DNA from: Halichoerus grypus
Lineage: Eukaryota > Chordata > Mammalia > Carnivora > Phocidae
Direction: 5' to 3'
Length of the DNA: 64,000 bases
Assembly (NCBI RefSeq): GCF_964656455.1
Contig: NC_135712.1
Span: 68,143,239-68,207,238, forward strand
Shown: positions 11,422 through 23,712 of the stretch, one piece after another
Position numbering within the stretch: position 1 is the stretch's first letter
Layout: every line of letters begins with the position of its first letter
The notes under the pieces: model-generated
Databases searched by the model: none
The model's input: the letters and a program-made list of their open reading frames with translations, nothing else
What the model was told of the DNA's origin: nothing
Position numbers and translations under genes: made by a program

Positions 11422-12539
11422 CGCTCCCGGGGCGCAGGCCCTGACTTTCTAAGGGCTGTCATAGAGCATGTCGACATTTCCAGTACCTCCTCCTGAGGCT
11501 CCCCTATGTGGGCAGGGTGGGAGGACGGAAGAAATCTTTTCCTCCTTCTCCCCAAGGGCCTTAGAGAGCTACCATCTTGTCCAACCTGCCGTGAAAGGGG
11601 AAGTTCTTAAAATACAGAGCGCCAGTGAATCATGGCCCCTGGATGAGCATTTCTAGGCTTGGAATCAGCTGCATAAGAGCCCCTGTCTTTCCTCCACTGC
11701 ATCTACCTCTTCACTCTATTGTTTGGGTAACAATGAGGAGCCAAGTTTAGCAGCGAGCATGGGGTGCTTTGTCCATGCTTCTGCACGAAAGGACAGCTGC
11801 TGAAGCTTGTGAAGGCCTGCTGACCTGCCAGAAACCTAATTTCAGACACTTGCATCAAACCCACCTGCACTCTAGTGCACTCCTGTAATTGTTTCGATTC
11901 TTGTCAAAAGTGCTCTTTTGCTTTGGGAGGAGGCAGAGCTCCACAGAACCAAGTGGGGGGAACCAGGGACCCTTCTTTCATGGCTAGCTTTGTCCTTAAA
12001 GCCGGGAACTCTTTCCCCCAACTGTCCACTCTGAATAATGGGAATGAATGGGAAAGAGTTCTAGTGTTTTCCATGATTGCAGTGGCCTTAACCGAGAACC
12101 CCTAGAATTGCCCCTCGATGATGTCTGCACAGTGTATGTGGTCCTCTCCTGATCTGTGTGACTCTAGTGAGCGCCCTCGATTTACTCATTCAATTCCTGG
12201 CTCATAGGAGGTTTTGCATCTCAGACTGAGACAAGCTGCATGTGGGGTCCTTCTCAGAGGCATTGCTACTGTTATTATTGATAATACCAATAATAATGGA
12301 ACTGCTGCTGACTGGCTCAGAGATTGGAGAGGCCCAAATCCCTGTTCACGGACTGAAGATGAGAGAGAAGGGCAGGGTGGGAGAAGGGGCGGCAGGGACA
12401 GCCAGGAATTCTCTCTAAGCTCACATCAAAGAAATTCCTCAGGAGCATATTCCCTTAGAGCTTTTTTTGGTCGTATTGAAGTTGGTCTTTTCTTCATTTC
12501 TGAGGGCAAAAGTAATTTCCTGTTCTTCTTGGCTATTTA

Positions 12540-13160
12540 TTTCTGAATCCTCATCTCATTTTCTTAATCATCTAAATATATCCATATATTTATATGTATA
12601 CACACACGTTACAGATATATATAAACATAAATATGTAAATATATGAACAACAAAAACAAAGAATACATAGTTCATAATCTGCTTTCTAAAACCTAAAACA
12701 CATTGTTTGTAAACATGTTTTAATATTGTATTTCTACATAGTATTTTTAATGGCTCAATAGTATTCTATCTTATGAATGCATCTCGCGAGTGACAGCAGT
12801 ACTACTAGCTAATGTTTGTTGAGTGATTTCTTGCCATACAGTTACCTAAGAAGATATCAAGCAGTGTGCTAAGTAACAATACAAGGAGGCAGGTACGGTA
12901 CTTATGCCCATTTACAGGCGAGGAAATGGAAGCATAAGGAATTTAAGTAATTTTCACGATGTCACACAGTCCTTGTGTTGCAAAGCCAGGATTTAATCTA
13001 AGCAGTCTGATTTCAGACCCTAAACACCAAACAATTACACAATGCAGCCACGATGTATTTAACTACTCTCTTATTGTTGGACATTTAGGCTTTTTAATTA
13101 AAAAATTATAAATCCTTATTTAATCTTTGTATCCATAATGATATCATTAACTAGATTTGC
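12540..13160 (-). repeat. Old L1M fragments with a MIR between them
   Basis: Left piece has TTTTTAATGGCTCAATAGTATTC and the right piece has CACGATGTATTTAACTACTCTC...GTTGGACATTTAGGC, consecutive parts of a reversed L1 3' region. Between them is the MIR at about 12795-13060. Confidence 0.55.
12795..13060 (-). repeat. MIR SINE (antisense)
   Basis: Contains the reversed MIR core: CCCATTTACAGGCGAGGAAATGG, ACGATGTCACACAG and AAAGCCAGGATTTAATC. Confidence 0.7.
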
Positions 13161-14149
13161 CTTATCTCATTCTATTTTTGAAAAACATGGTATCCTGCAA
13201 ACTCATAACATGTTAAGCTTCTTATGTACATTCTATGTTATACATTGTTTTGTTTGGTTTCCTGAACATCCATGATGCTAGGAGGAGGCCCCCACCTTCT
13301 CTGGGTGCTTCAGTGAAGCCCAGCCCTCTGGTTTATCAAGCTCTTGCATCTGGGCTTTAAAAGCAATCTGGGTGCTGGTTGTAAACAGACATCCAGGGCG
13401 CAGGCTTCATCTCTCCTCTCCTTTGCTACCAGCCTGCTTTCATTCCGTCTTGCCAGCTGGATTCCAGACTCTGCCAAACCATTCCTCTGCTTTGTCCCCA
13501 CCCCTGGCCCTCCTCGCCATGCACTCTAATAGCTGTTGGCGGCATCTTTTCTGGATGTTCTCTGCCTGGCTCACCCTCCATCCTGGCCTCGGCATCTCTC
13601 GTGGCCACTGTGTGAAGGCAATTCATTCTAAATGCCATTTTCAACCCCCACCCTGCTCCAGCCCATCAGCAGCTACCTGAGAGGCAAGGCTTCTCCTCTG
13701 TCCTGACCCTGGGCCCCTGCAGTGTTGTGCACAGTTCTTATCTTTTTTTCTTGCTACACAGTTTATTTAGGAAGGGCCCTTCCATCTGCCAGCTAATTTT
13801 CCTCATTATATCTTCAGAGATGATCCCCTGCATGTTCTTCTCCCCCCAGCTTCAACTGTCTCCACTGTTTCCTACTGGAGGGTTACCTTCACCTCGCTTC
13901 TGGTTCACACTCACTGATTCAGGTGACAGTTCCATGCACTGTCCACAAAACAATGCCCTGTTTGTATAGAACCAGAGAAATGGACACATAACCACGAGGT
14001 GTCACTTCTTTAGCCAGATTTCTAACTGTGGAATCAAAGACTATGAGCAATATGGAAGGAGGGGGAGTTGGTTCTGGACATCCAGGGGATCCTTCCTTTG
14101 CCTGCTCTTGAAGGTAAACTAGCCTGGGGACATCTCCAGAGTGTGGTGC

Positions 14150-14342
14150 TAACAAGAGCAGAAATGGACCCGGACAGGCCTGGGTCTGATTCTGCACTAC
14201 ATAACTCACTGTGTGACCACAGTCAGTTCCTTAACTACTGTAAGCCTGATTTCCTCTTCTGAAATGAGATAATACCTACTTCACAAGTTCATTGTAAAGA
14301 TTAGATTTCCAGAAAATGTATGTCAAGTCCTTTGGCTTCCCA
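14150..14342 (+). repeat. MIR SINE
   Basis: CGGACAGGCCTGGGTCTGATTC, ACTGTGTGACCACAGTCAG, GAAATGAGATAATACCTACTTC follow the MIR consensus order. Confidence 0.8.
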
Positions 14343-15384
14343 CTGATTGCCACACAGTTAAGGACTCAGTGGGTTTGTTTGTTTGCTTTGTTTTTTCATC
14401 AACAACTTGTGAGGTGGGAAGGATCAAAAAGACAATTTGTGTTCTCACGGTTCCAATGCTTCCCTGTGGGGAAGACAAGCTGAGAGGGGCCTGACTGAGC
14501 TCCTGGGATTCTCCCAGGGAGGGAACAGCCCTGAAACAAGAGTGGTGCATGACCTCCTCTGGACCAGGAGTTCTTATTCTAGGTCTGTGAGTGGGCTTTT
14601 CGGGAGATCTATCCAGCTCCTGTAATTGTACAGAAGCTTTGTGGTGGTATGTTTCTGTGTAATTGACTAGGACAAAAGTCTGTGGCTTTCCCCAGATTCT
14701 CAAAGGGGTCATTGACTTTAGAGAGACTCGGAACTGCTGCTGGCTCCTTTGGCTTCTGCATCCTCTTCCTCTATCAACAGTGGCTGTGGGCTGCAGTGGG
14801 AAGGACCTAGGAATGCACTGTGGGAAGTATGATGGATCGGTGCAAGGAAAGAGGGGCCAGGGTGGGACAGGTGCCAGCAGCTAAGGCAAGGCTGTGGGGC
14901 ACACTTAAGGAAGCTAAGGAAAGGCTAGAGACAGGGGAACTCTGAAACCGAGTGCAGGCTGCCTGTGTGACCACGGCACTGGAAACATGCATGGGGGGCC
15001 CAGGTGGAGTGTGGACACCAGCGCATGCCTGGCATTCACTCTTGTAGCTCCTAGGCTTGGCTTCTTCACATTTCCCTCTCCTCTGCTTTCCTTGTACCAA
15101 GAAACTTGCCTGCTAGAAGTTCAGAGCCCATTTTCCTCTCCTCACACACCCTACCCACCCTAGAAATGCAGCAGGATCACCTCCAGTGCTGTAGACCTCA
15201 GCCTTCTTGGGCTCTTATAGCATAAAAGGTTTCTGGATTTGTCCCGAGTGGCCCAAATTATACCCTCCCTGGGATCTGTGGAGTTCTGATTGGGTGACAC
15301 ATGCAGGAAAGACCCGCTGTTTTCTTTTCCCACTCTAGAGAGAGCAAAATGAAATGTACAGAGACTATAATAGGAAGGATTGGT

Positions 15385-15492
15385 GTTTTACATTCATTTA
15401 TTTGAATATTTTTTATTAAGAACTTACCATGTGCCAGGCACTGTGTAGATGCTGGGGAAACAATATTAAATTAGACACCATCCTTTTTCCTT
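15385..15492 (-). repeat. L2 3'-end fragment (antisense)
   Basis: ATTCATTTATTTGAATATTTTTTATTAAG followed by CCATGTGCCAGGCACTGTG is the reversed L2 tail. Confidence 0.7.
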
Positions 15493-15755
15493 AACGAATG
15501 AAGGGTCTTGTGTGGAAGTCAGAACAGTGGCCAGGAGATTACCGTGCTGTGATAAAAGTGCTCTGCTGGAGGAGTATGCAGCCAGCCTGAGTGATGATGA
15601 GCCTGCCCAGCAACATGCAGCAGGGAGGTAGTCATAGACATGCCAAAGAACTTCAAAATCCGTTCTGGTTGTTTGAGGATGGTGGAGTGAGGGAGATGGA
15701 GAGGATGATCCTTGGAAGACATCTTCTATTCTTGAATTTGGTTTTTTAGAACCTC

Positions 15756-15953
15756 TTTTTTTTTTAAGATTTTATTTATTTATTTGAGAGAGAGAGAGAG
15801 AGACAGAGAAACAGCATGAGAGAGGAGATGGTCAGAGGGAGAAGCAGACTCCCTACTGAGCGGGGAGCCCAATGTGGGACTCGATCCCGGGACTCCAGGA
15901 TCATGACCTGAGCTGAAGGCAGTCGCTTAACCAACTAAGCCACCCAGGCGCCC
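15756..15953 (-). mobile_element. Can-SINE, antisense
   Basis: Poly-T then AAGATTTTATTTATTTATTTGAGAG, and ends AGCCACCCAGGCGCCC. Flanks share a decayed duplication (TTTTAGAACCTC / TTTTAGCAGCTC). Confidence 0.93.
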
Positions 15954-16194
15954 ATTTTAGCAGCTCTTTTTGATGACCTCTGGGAGAGCATCCTACCGAG
16001 ACGCACGTTCTATTGGTGAGAGTGAGAGTTTCCTGATCTTTTGCAGCCTTTTATGGTATTTGCCAGATTCACCATGACCTATCTGCTCTGTCTGCATTCA
16101 TCTAAATCTTGAAATGGACAAGGTCATCATAAGCAGGAAAGGGGGCTGCAGCAGTAACAGCAACAGTCAGGCATGCAGCGTGTTGAGAATGACC

Positions 16195-16370
16195 TGTGTG
16201 GTAATGAAAAAAGCACTGGGTTCAGAACCTGTTTCTACCACCTATAAGCCCTGGGACATTTGGCAAGTAACTTAACGTCTCTGAGCCTCTTCCTCTTTAT
16301 CTATAAAAGTGGGATGGCGTACCCATGCCTAGTGTGGTAAAGAATACATGAGGGGTAACTCTTTATGTTC
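16195..16370 (+). repeat. MIR SINE
   Basis: CACTGGGTTCAGAACCTG, GGCAAGTAACTTAACGTCTCTGAGCCTC and TAAAAGTGGGATGGCGTACCC follow the MIR core. Confidence 0.75.
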
Positions 16371-18439
16371 AATGGGAGGGGACACATTTGGGAGCCTAAG
16401 AGGCTTTTCTGAGTGTGGAGTATGTGGGGTATATTTTTTCACAGCCCTTCACATTTGAGAGAGCAGAGAATCGAGAGGCATCCCACACCATCCTTCTTGG
16501 GAGGGTCGGAGTGTCCTTTTGATTTGTGAATCTGTGTGTGTGGCACTGATACTGCAGATTGGTGTCCTGAACATCCATTCCAATGACCTTATCCCTTTGC
16601 TTTCTTTTATTATAAAGGGTGGAAGGTGACATACTGAAATTTCTAGCTTCCCTTGCCATGAGGGAAGACGATGTGACACAATTCTGACTGTTGATGATAT
16701 GTAGGCACAAGTCAATGGGAAGGTCTTCTCTTCTTAAGTAAAGATAAAGCCATCCAAAGAGAAAGCTGTTGGCTCTTCACCCTTCTTCCTCCCTGGAATG
16801 AGGACATGATGCCGGGTGGTGTTACAGCCATCTTGTGACCAAGAGACAAAAGCCATGTGCAAAGATAGTAGATCAAGTAGATAATCACCACTGAGGCAGC
16901 CCTGTTAGCTCCAGACTTCTTGTTGCTTGAGATAAATAAGCACCTTATTTATTTAAGCCTTTAGAGTAGGGCTTTCTGTTACTCTTAGCTAAACGCAATT
17001 GTAACCACTGCAGGATTGTGAGGTCTGGGAAGTCCCAGTTGAACTTAGGCTCAGAGGGTGGTGGAGACATTGTGTGGTGGAGGCCATCCTTCATAGCAGG
17101 AAGAACAATGGCTTTCCTTGACTCCGGCTGACTGGGCTCTTGGTCACTCCAGCGTCTTGGCACTCCCCACGGAAGATTGGAGCCTTGTGTATGTTTTCTT
17201 TTTTAACAGATATTGTTAGTTTTCGGAACTTTTCTCTTCCTGGAGAAGAATCCTTGGGGAAAACAGGGATTTAAAATGCCATTCCCATCAAAAAGCCTTT
17301 ACAAAGGCCTGGTGTATGGAGGCTCTGCTGGGGTCTTACAGGTTGTGTGTGTGATTTCCGTCCCCCCAAAGCTCCTGATGGGAAGGGAGAAGTGTGGAGC
17401 TGCCCTTGGGAGCTCTGGATCTGATGGGAGACACTGAACCTAAACAAGTGGTGGACTGGGGAATGTTTACTTTTTGAGAATGTATAACTTTTAAGGACAT
17501 GTTAATTAATTTGGTATGAATTAAATCCATAAATGCAACCAAGGCAGTTGCTCCAAGGATGTGGCTCCCATCTTGGGAAGAAGTGGCATCTACCTGGGCT
17601 GTATACTTAGACTCGGGCCTTGGAGCTGTGATCTGGAGCTGCAGGCAGTGAGCCTCATCTGATCAGCAGGCTAGGGCCAGGTGAGCCCTTCTTGCCACAT
17701 CCCACCCTTCTCACCTGCTGCCATCTCCCACCCACCTTTACTCGCAGGGGAAAACAAAGGCTTCAGAGCTGGCTCAGGTTGGAAGTGTGGAACCTCATGT
17801 GCTTGGCGGACTTCATTTACATGGAAGTGATTTAGAAAATCTAAATTAGAAAAAAGTCAGCCTAAAGGTCTAGAATTTTCTCTCTTTGCGTGAAGTGGCA
17901 ACTGCTCTAGCCTACTCCTTTAATGAGAGTTTGAACTAATTTTCTTTGAACCCTCCCTCCTCCTCTTGATCTTTCTTTTCCTTTACCTGTGTTTCAGGCT
18001 ACATTTTTATGGACCCGTCTACCCTCCCCTCTTCACCAGCCTGCCTCCTCCTCTTGGGGCATTTGTTTGCCTCTCTTGTGATTATCTCTTGGAACAAATG
18101 CAACTGGAGTCCTTCCTCAGTAACTTTGCTCTGTCACCTTTTCTTCAAAACACACCTCCTTTCCTCGCTGGTAGAGAACAGAGTGCTGTTCCCTTAATCC
18201 CTGAGAATCTTCCAGAGTCTCCCCAGCTCTGGAGCTCTCGGTGCTGCTGTGGTCTTCCACGGCTTGTCTGGCTGGCCACGTCTCATTTCCAGTGTGTTGT
18301 GCCAGCCGGCAGACTGGGCCAGCAGCACTCTCCACTCTTGCTTAGCCTTGCTTGTTTCCTTTACTCCCTGACATGTTCTGGTGGTAGCTTGAGTTTCATT
18401 AATGTTTTATATGCTGCCCCCAGGAACCTTGGTTGAATT

Positions 18440-18640
18440 ACTCCAGGGAAGTTCCCCATCCTCCCTCCTCACTGCAGAGTTCTGGGGCTGGAGAGATCAT
18501 TTTGTTTCCCAGAAACTTGGTGTCATTTGTCATCAAGCTGAATTAGCTGAAGCTCAGTGCAGCAATTTGGGAGTGCCAACAATCTTCCTGACTGGGGAGG
18601 GAAAGCTCCTGGGGAGAGTGACAGGCTGGCTCGTTATCCC
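18440..18640. promoter_or_regulatory. Candidate conserved non-coding element
   Basis: Unique, non-repetitive block with balanced composition and motif pairs such as AAGCTGAATTAGCTGAAGC and CAGTGCAGCAATTTGGG. It looks like the slowly evolving enhancers of large neuronal introns. Impression only; conservation cannot be measured from one sequence. Confidence 0.25.
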
Positions 18641-18724
18641 TGAGCTGTGTGAGCCTTCACATTAACCCATTCTCCTGGGCTCTTCATTAGAGCTTCTGGC
18701 TGAGACAGAGTCTATTTGATTGTG

Positions 18725-18850
18725 GCCCATTTGTCAGGGCTAGAAATTAAGACCAAGGGAAACAGGAGGCTTGTTCAAGGTCATGTAGCAAGTTGAGGGC
18801 AGAGCCAAGTGAAAGCTACTCTCTTGCTTTCTGACCTCGGGTGTAGTGCT
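18725..18850 (-). repeat. MIR SINE fragment (antisense)
   Basis: TTGTTCAAGGTCATGTAGCAAG and GGGCAGAGCCAAGTGAAAGC match the reversed MIR core loosely. Confidence 0.5.
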
Positions 18851-19009
18851 TAGCCTCCTCTGCCATCCACTGAAGACTGCTGTGAATCCTGTCCGCTGCA
18901 GGAGGAGGGAGGTTGGAGGGACCTAGGCAGCAGCTTTGGTAGCTTTCTATGCTTTAGCATGGGGTTATGTTCCCAAAAGGTGCAAAAGGGAAAAGAGTAA
19001 TGGGGTAGC

Positions 19010-19165
19010 AGCTGACAGTGACCTCCTCTGTGCCAGGGACTGTCACAGGGGCTTCCCATTCTCCAACAGCCTAGCAATGTAGCTGTGAGTCTCCCCATTT
19101 TATAGATGAGGATTCTGAAGCTTAGAGGTGTTGTTACTTGCCCTCCAAACATAGTTAACAAGTGG
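19010..19165 (-). repeat. MIR-family fragment (antisense)
   Basis: CTCTGTGCCAGGGACTGTC, CCCCATTTTATAGATGAGG, CTGAAGCTTAGAGGTG in reversed MIR order. Confidence 0.6.
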
Positions 19166-19659
19166 CAATTAGTCTTCCTTCCTTACACTCAGGGTCCTGT
19201 TGGGTCCTAGTGTAACCTCTCCAAAACCTGGAACGCCCTTCAGACCCTCTGTCTGAACTGCTTTTCCTTCCCTGGCTGTTCTTCGGTCTGTTGGCCAACC
19301 TCACTTATGTTTCTTCGTAGGATCCTTTAACCATCATAATTATTGTTTTGCTGTTATGCCTTTATGAGTCTTTTCAGTTCAGGTCTGGCAAACATACAGT
19401 TTCTTAGACTCACTGAGTCTAAATTTAAATATAGATGCCAGAGTCTGTATTTTAAAAAAAATTTTCTCAACAAAATCTGATGATTAGCCATGTTTAGAAC
19501 AACTGCTCTAGGCCCCAAAGAAAAACACACTTTCTTTATTTTTTAGATGGAGATTATTTCCCACATGTGGCATGTTTACTCAAAAAGAAAAAAGCGAATG
19601 CAGGATGACTGCCCCTGAACACTCCATAAGCTTCTATGCTCCTTTCCCCAAATACTGGG

Positions 19660-19870
19660 TAGCTAATTAAGATGCACTTTGATTGCAGAGGGTATGTCGT
19701 GTGCGGTTGATCAAAGATGATATTCCAGTCATTTACCTTTAGCTTTGGAATGTATCATGCAGTTTTATTTTCTGCCGTGGATTATCTGTGCTATTGCATC
19801 AATGTGCTAATTTCATGTTCATTAAGAAAAAGTCACTGTTTCAGAATCTACCTCAAGAGGCTTGTGATGC
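19660..19870. promoter_or_regulatory. Candidate conserved non-coding element
   Basis: Unique AT-rich block with GTAGCTAATTAAGATGC (homeodomain-type TAATTA), GGTTGATCAAAGATG (TCF/LEF-type) and ATTGCATCAATGTGC. No repeat similarity recognised. Function is inferred only. Confidence 0.25.
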
Positions 19871-20228
19871 CTCCCTCATTCCTTAGTTTAAAACTAAACC
19901 TCTACAATCTTTCTTTTCACAGTGGTTCTCCACAAAGCCCCAGAATCTAACTGCCTCCCCACCTACAACTAGAGTCATTCTTCCTAATTGTTCCTTACCA
20001 GCTTCTTAGGAGAGCTCTTTATGGAACTGTCAGAAGCTTGAGCCATGTTAAGGGACACTTATTTCTGCCTCATTCTTTATGTCTTTGTAACATTTGCCTT
20101 TACTTCTGTAAATTTTTGTTTGTCAAGTCTACAATCTGGGCCTATTTCTTTCTACTTCTTATTCCTGAAATCTCAACAAAGCAACAGTATTGCCTTGCCA
20201 TATTGCTCCAAATAGAAAGGTGTAGTTT

Positions 20229-20396
20229 GGGGCACCTGGGTGACTCGGTCAGTTAAGCGGCCGGCTCTTGACTTCATCTCAGGTCATGATCTCAGGGTTG
20301 TGAGATCAAGCCTGGTGTTGGGCTCTGTGCTGGGCATGAAGCCTGCTTAAGGTTCTCTCTCTCTCTCTCTCTCTCCTCCTCCCTCCCTAAAAACAA
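20229..20396 (+). mobile_element. Can-SINE, older subfamily
   Basis: Head GGGGCACCTGGGTGACTCGG, with the older 'CTCAGGGTTGTGAGATCAAG' body and AAAACAAAAT tail. Flanked by imperfect duplication AAATAGAAAGGTGTA (from 20210) / AAATAGAAAAGTGTG (from about 20397). Confidence 0.9.
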
Positions 20397-20590
20397 AATA
20401 GAAAAGTGTGATGTGCTGGGAAATGTTTCCAAGGGGGAATGAAAGCTCTGATTGTAGCATTTGCAGCCATTTGCTGATTTCTATTGTGCAAATACTCCTA
20501 ACTGTGGCAGATTTTTCAAGCTACCAACCTATTTAACAACCAGTTGGCAAAAATCCTGAAAATTACAATTGGCCCTTGGGAGCCAGAACA

Positions 20591-20613
20591 GCAGGCCCCA
20601 GCACACCTCCAGG
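20591..20613 (+). repeat. Source arm of a 23-bp inverted duplication
   Basis: The segment GCAGGCCCCAGCACACCTCC plus AGG recurs in reverse complement at 20849-20871 with one mismatch. Confidence 0.85.
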
Positions 20614-20679
20614 TGTAAACAGCTGTTGAAGGGAGCTTTCTCATCGGTTATTGTGTTTCCATAGATGAAAATCATCCTG

Positions 20680-20788
20680 ATAGTCCTAGTTACCAGGTGT
20701 GTGACCTTGGGCAAGTCATTTGACTTCTATGAGTCTCAGTTTCCACATTTGTGGAAATAATGTCTCTCTCTATCTTCCTCTATCTGCA

Positions 20789-20820
<32 letters not shown>

Positions 20821-21055
20821 GATATATCTCCTATATATGGAGATACATCCTGGAGGTGTGCTGGAGCCTGCCATATATAGAGAGAGATAGAGATAGAGAT
20901 AAATAGGTATAGAGATAGATACAGAAATGATATCTATGTCAAGAAAGAATATGAGAGGATTTAGTGAGGTAATTACTATAATTATAATATACATATATAA
21001 TAGTATATAATTACAGTTGTTATATATGGGTCTGGCATATGTTAGGTGTGAAGAA
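20680..21055 (+). repeat. MIR SINE with an expanded microsatellite inside
   Basis: The left part has GTGTGACCTTGGGCAAGTC and CTATGAGTCTCAGTTTCC; the right part has GAGGATTTAGTGAGGTAATTAC and GTCTGGCATATGTTAGGTG. The two are parts of one MIR. Between them lies a (TC)n/(TA)n/(GATA)n region. Confidence 0.7.
20762..20912. repeat. Compound (TC)n(TA)n...(GAGATA)n microsatellite with hairpin arms
   Basis: CTCTCTCTCTCTCTATATATAT, then CTATATATGG (20831-20840) and, 30 nt later, CCATATATAG (20871-20880) followed by AGAGAGATAGAGATAGAG. The arms are reverse complements; the loop holds the 23-bp inverted duplication. Confidence 0.8.
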
Positions 21056-21401
21056 AATGATTATTCCCCTCTCCAGCATGATGGAGACATAAAGTTGAGA
21101 ACTTGGAAGTTTTGGGAGTTTGGTTGCCATCTAAGTGCAAACACCTGTTGGTGGCTGGTGATGCAATTGGAGCTAGGCTGGGTGAGAGACAAGGCCAAGG
21201 ATTTAGATATGGAAGCAGAACGATAGTAGTAACTTGTGTTCATCCTGCTCTCTAAAGTTCACCTGGTACTTTCACATGTGTTTGTCAGAGGTATGGGTGG
21301 GTTCTTTTAGAGAGAAGAGTGGAGAGCTGGCTGATTACTGGTCGTTTATAGCTAAGTCCTCCCAACTTTCCCTTTTCCAGTGTTTATTGTTCTCCTCTTT
21401 A

Positions 21402-21602
21402 TTTTTTTTTTAAGATTTTATTTATTTATTTGGGAGAGAGAGTGAACAAGTGAGAGAGAGAGCACACAAGCAGGGAGAGGGTCAGAGGGAGAAGCAGGCT
21501 CCCCACTGAGCAGGGAGCCCGATGCGGGGCTCGATCCCAGGATCTGGAGATCATGACCTGAGCCGAAGGGAGATGCTTACTGACTGAGCCACCCAAGTGC
21601 CC
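21402..21602 (-). mobile_element. Can-SINE, antisense
   Basis: Poly-T, AAGATTTTATTTATTTATTTGG, ends GAGCCACCCAAGTGCCC. Flanked by an 18-bp duplication TTATTGTTCTCCTCTTTA (21384-21401) / TTATTGCTCTCCTCTTTA (21603-21620), one mismatch. Confidence 0.94.
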
Positions 21603-21664
21603 TTATTGCTCTCCTCTTTAAAGTTCTCCTGCAGTTTTTCTACCCAGATCACTAACATATTCTT

Positions 21665-21833
21665 TTTTTTTTTTAAGATTTTATTCATTTTTTTTGACAG
21701 AGCGGGAGAGCACAGGCAGGAGGAGCAGCAGAGGGAGAGGGAGAAGCAGGCGACGTGGGGCTCGGTCCCAGGACCCTGAGATCATGACCCAAGCCGAAGG
21801 CAGTTGCTTAACCAACTGAGCCACCCAGGCGCC
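21665..21833 (-). mobile_element. Can-SINE, antisense, short tail variant
   Basis: Poly-T, AAGATTTTATTCATTTTTTTTGACAG, ends GAGCCACCCAGGCGCC. Flanked by CATATTCTT (21656-21664 and 21834-21842). Slightly shortened between the tail and tRNA-like head. Confidence 0.93.
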
Positions 21834-23489
21834 CATATTCTTGTTTCTTTAAAAAGAGACCATATCCACCCTTTACAGAACATAGTAACATTGGACAGAA
21901 GACTTTGGAATGGGGATAGAAAGTGATTTCTTCAGTCTCCACAGTTTACCACACTGGTATTTTTCCAAAATTATGTCAACCATGTCAGTGTTCTCTGCTA
22001 ATTGGTCTGCATAGGTTGACTACTGTAATAACCCACAGTTATCAGGGGTAACGTAATAGAAGCTATTTCTTGGTCACATTGCAGTCCACGACAGATGTTC
22101 CCAGTTGGATAAAAACCCAGGACCCATGCTCCTTCCATTGAGTGACTCTGCCATCCCCTGGAGTCCTTTCCTGGGACCTCTGCATCCAGCCTTTACAGGA
22201 TGGGAGAGAGTATAGGATGATTTCATGGGTCAGTCCTGGGAATGGTAGATAACACTTCTGCCTATCCTCCATTGGCTGGAGCTCAGTCACATGGCTGCTC
22301 CTAACTGTAAGGGAGGCTAGGAAATGTCAGAGTTGTGTCCTTCAAAAGAAGGAATGGGCTTGGTGAGCACCTGGCCAGTCTCCAACCCATCCTTACATGG
22401 CTTGGTAGAAACAATTGCCACCATGTATCTAGGCCAATCTGGGTCACCACAGAAGACTTCTTGTGCTTAGTCCCTAGGGTGTTTTAGGTAGTGTGACAAT
22501 TTGAGAAGTGCAACTGCATTTCCATAGTCAGAGATTTCATCTAGGTTAGATTTGCAGTTGTTGGATTTACTGTGTTACATGAGCTCTCCAAACTTTCCAG
22601 GACTGGCGTGTTTTGCTGACTTTACTAGCTGGTTTCAAGTTAACACTTGAAGTTGGTAATAATATTTGCTGCCGTGTTTATAATTACCACGTCATTAACA
22701 GTCAGTGGGGTGGGGAGTTTCATGGGTCTTTTCATTTTAATTTAGCCAATTGTAGTTGTTGTCTGAAATGCTTCAGACAGTCTTTTTATGGGTTGTTTTA
22801 GTCACTTGCTTATACGAAGAAAACTGAGTTTGTACCTTAAAACAAGATTGGCATTGGCACTTTTGAAAGGGTTGGCAGAATGTCTGGCTGAGAATTCAGG
22901 GACTGCTGGGCTGGCCTGGAAGAGGCATATAGTCAGCAGTGAAATACTTAGGATCCAATGGAGCATCACAAAAGCAAGTTTCCTTCAGGCCAGCACCACC
23001 ATCCAAGGTGGGGGAGGGAGAATCGGGCAGTCCTGGGGGGGAGGTGTCCCAGAGTTCACAAGTGGTAGGAGACATGCAGGGTCAGGTGAGTCTGTGGTCC
23101 TATACTATGAGGCCATCCATCCATTCCTGGAAGGCCCCCAGACAGTGACTTAGGGGTACAGGAATTCAGACCTACTTCCCTCCCCCAGGGAGTGCCAGGA
23201 GAGGGGCACGGCAAGGGATGAGTAAGGCCCTAACTGGTCAGGTGGGGTTTCAGAGAACAATCCTAGCAGCAAGGTACTAATAGTAGTGCTCAGCCGGAAA
23301 CTGAGGCACTCAGCAAGTCTGGCTACCCTGTGACTCCATAGAAACTTAGGGGCTGGAGGCTCCTCCCAGACATACCAAATTCTGTGTCTGGGGCTGTACC
23401 AAACATGGCTAGATCCCAGTCCTATAGGGATTGAAGCTCTGGATGTGCCTTGACTCAGGAACTAGATGAGACAGATCCACATGGTTTTG

Positions 23490-23712
23490 TGCACAGGCTT
23501 TGGAATGAGACAGATGGACCTGAGGTCATATTCTGTCTTCATCCTTTCCTAGCTCTGCAACTTTGGGTAAATTACTTGATTTCTCTCATCCTTAGTTTTC
23601 ACCCATAAAATGTGGAAACTAATATATACCCCATTGGGTAGTTGTGAGAATTAATCAACATAAGATATGTTAAGACACCTAGGAAGTCTATACCTAGGTA
23701 GTAACCTTTAAT
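23490..23712 (+). repeat. MIR SINE, nearly full length
   Basis: GGCTTTGGAATGAGACAGATGGACC, CCTAGCTCTGCAACTTTGGGTAAATTAC, AAAATGTGGAAACTAATATATACCCC, then GTGAGAATTAATCAACATAAG. Confidence 0.85.
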
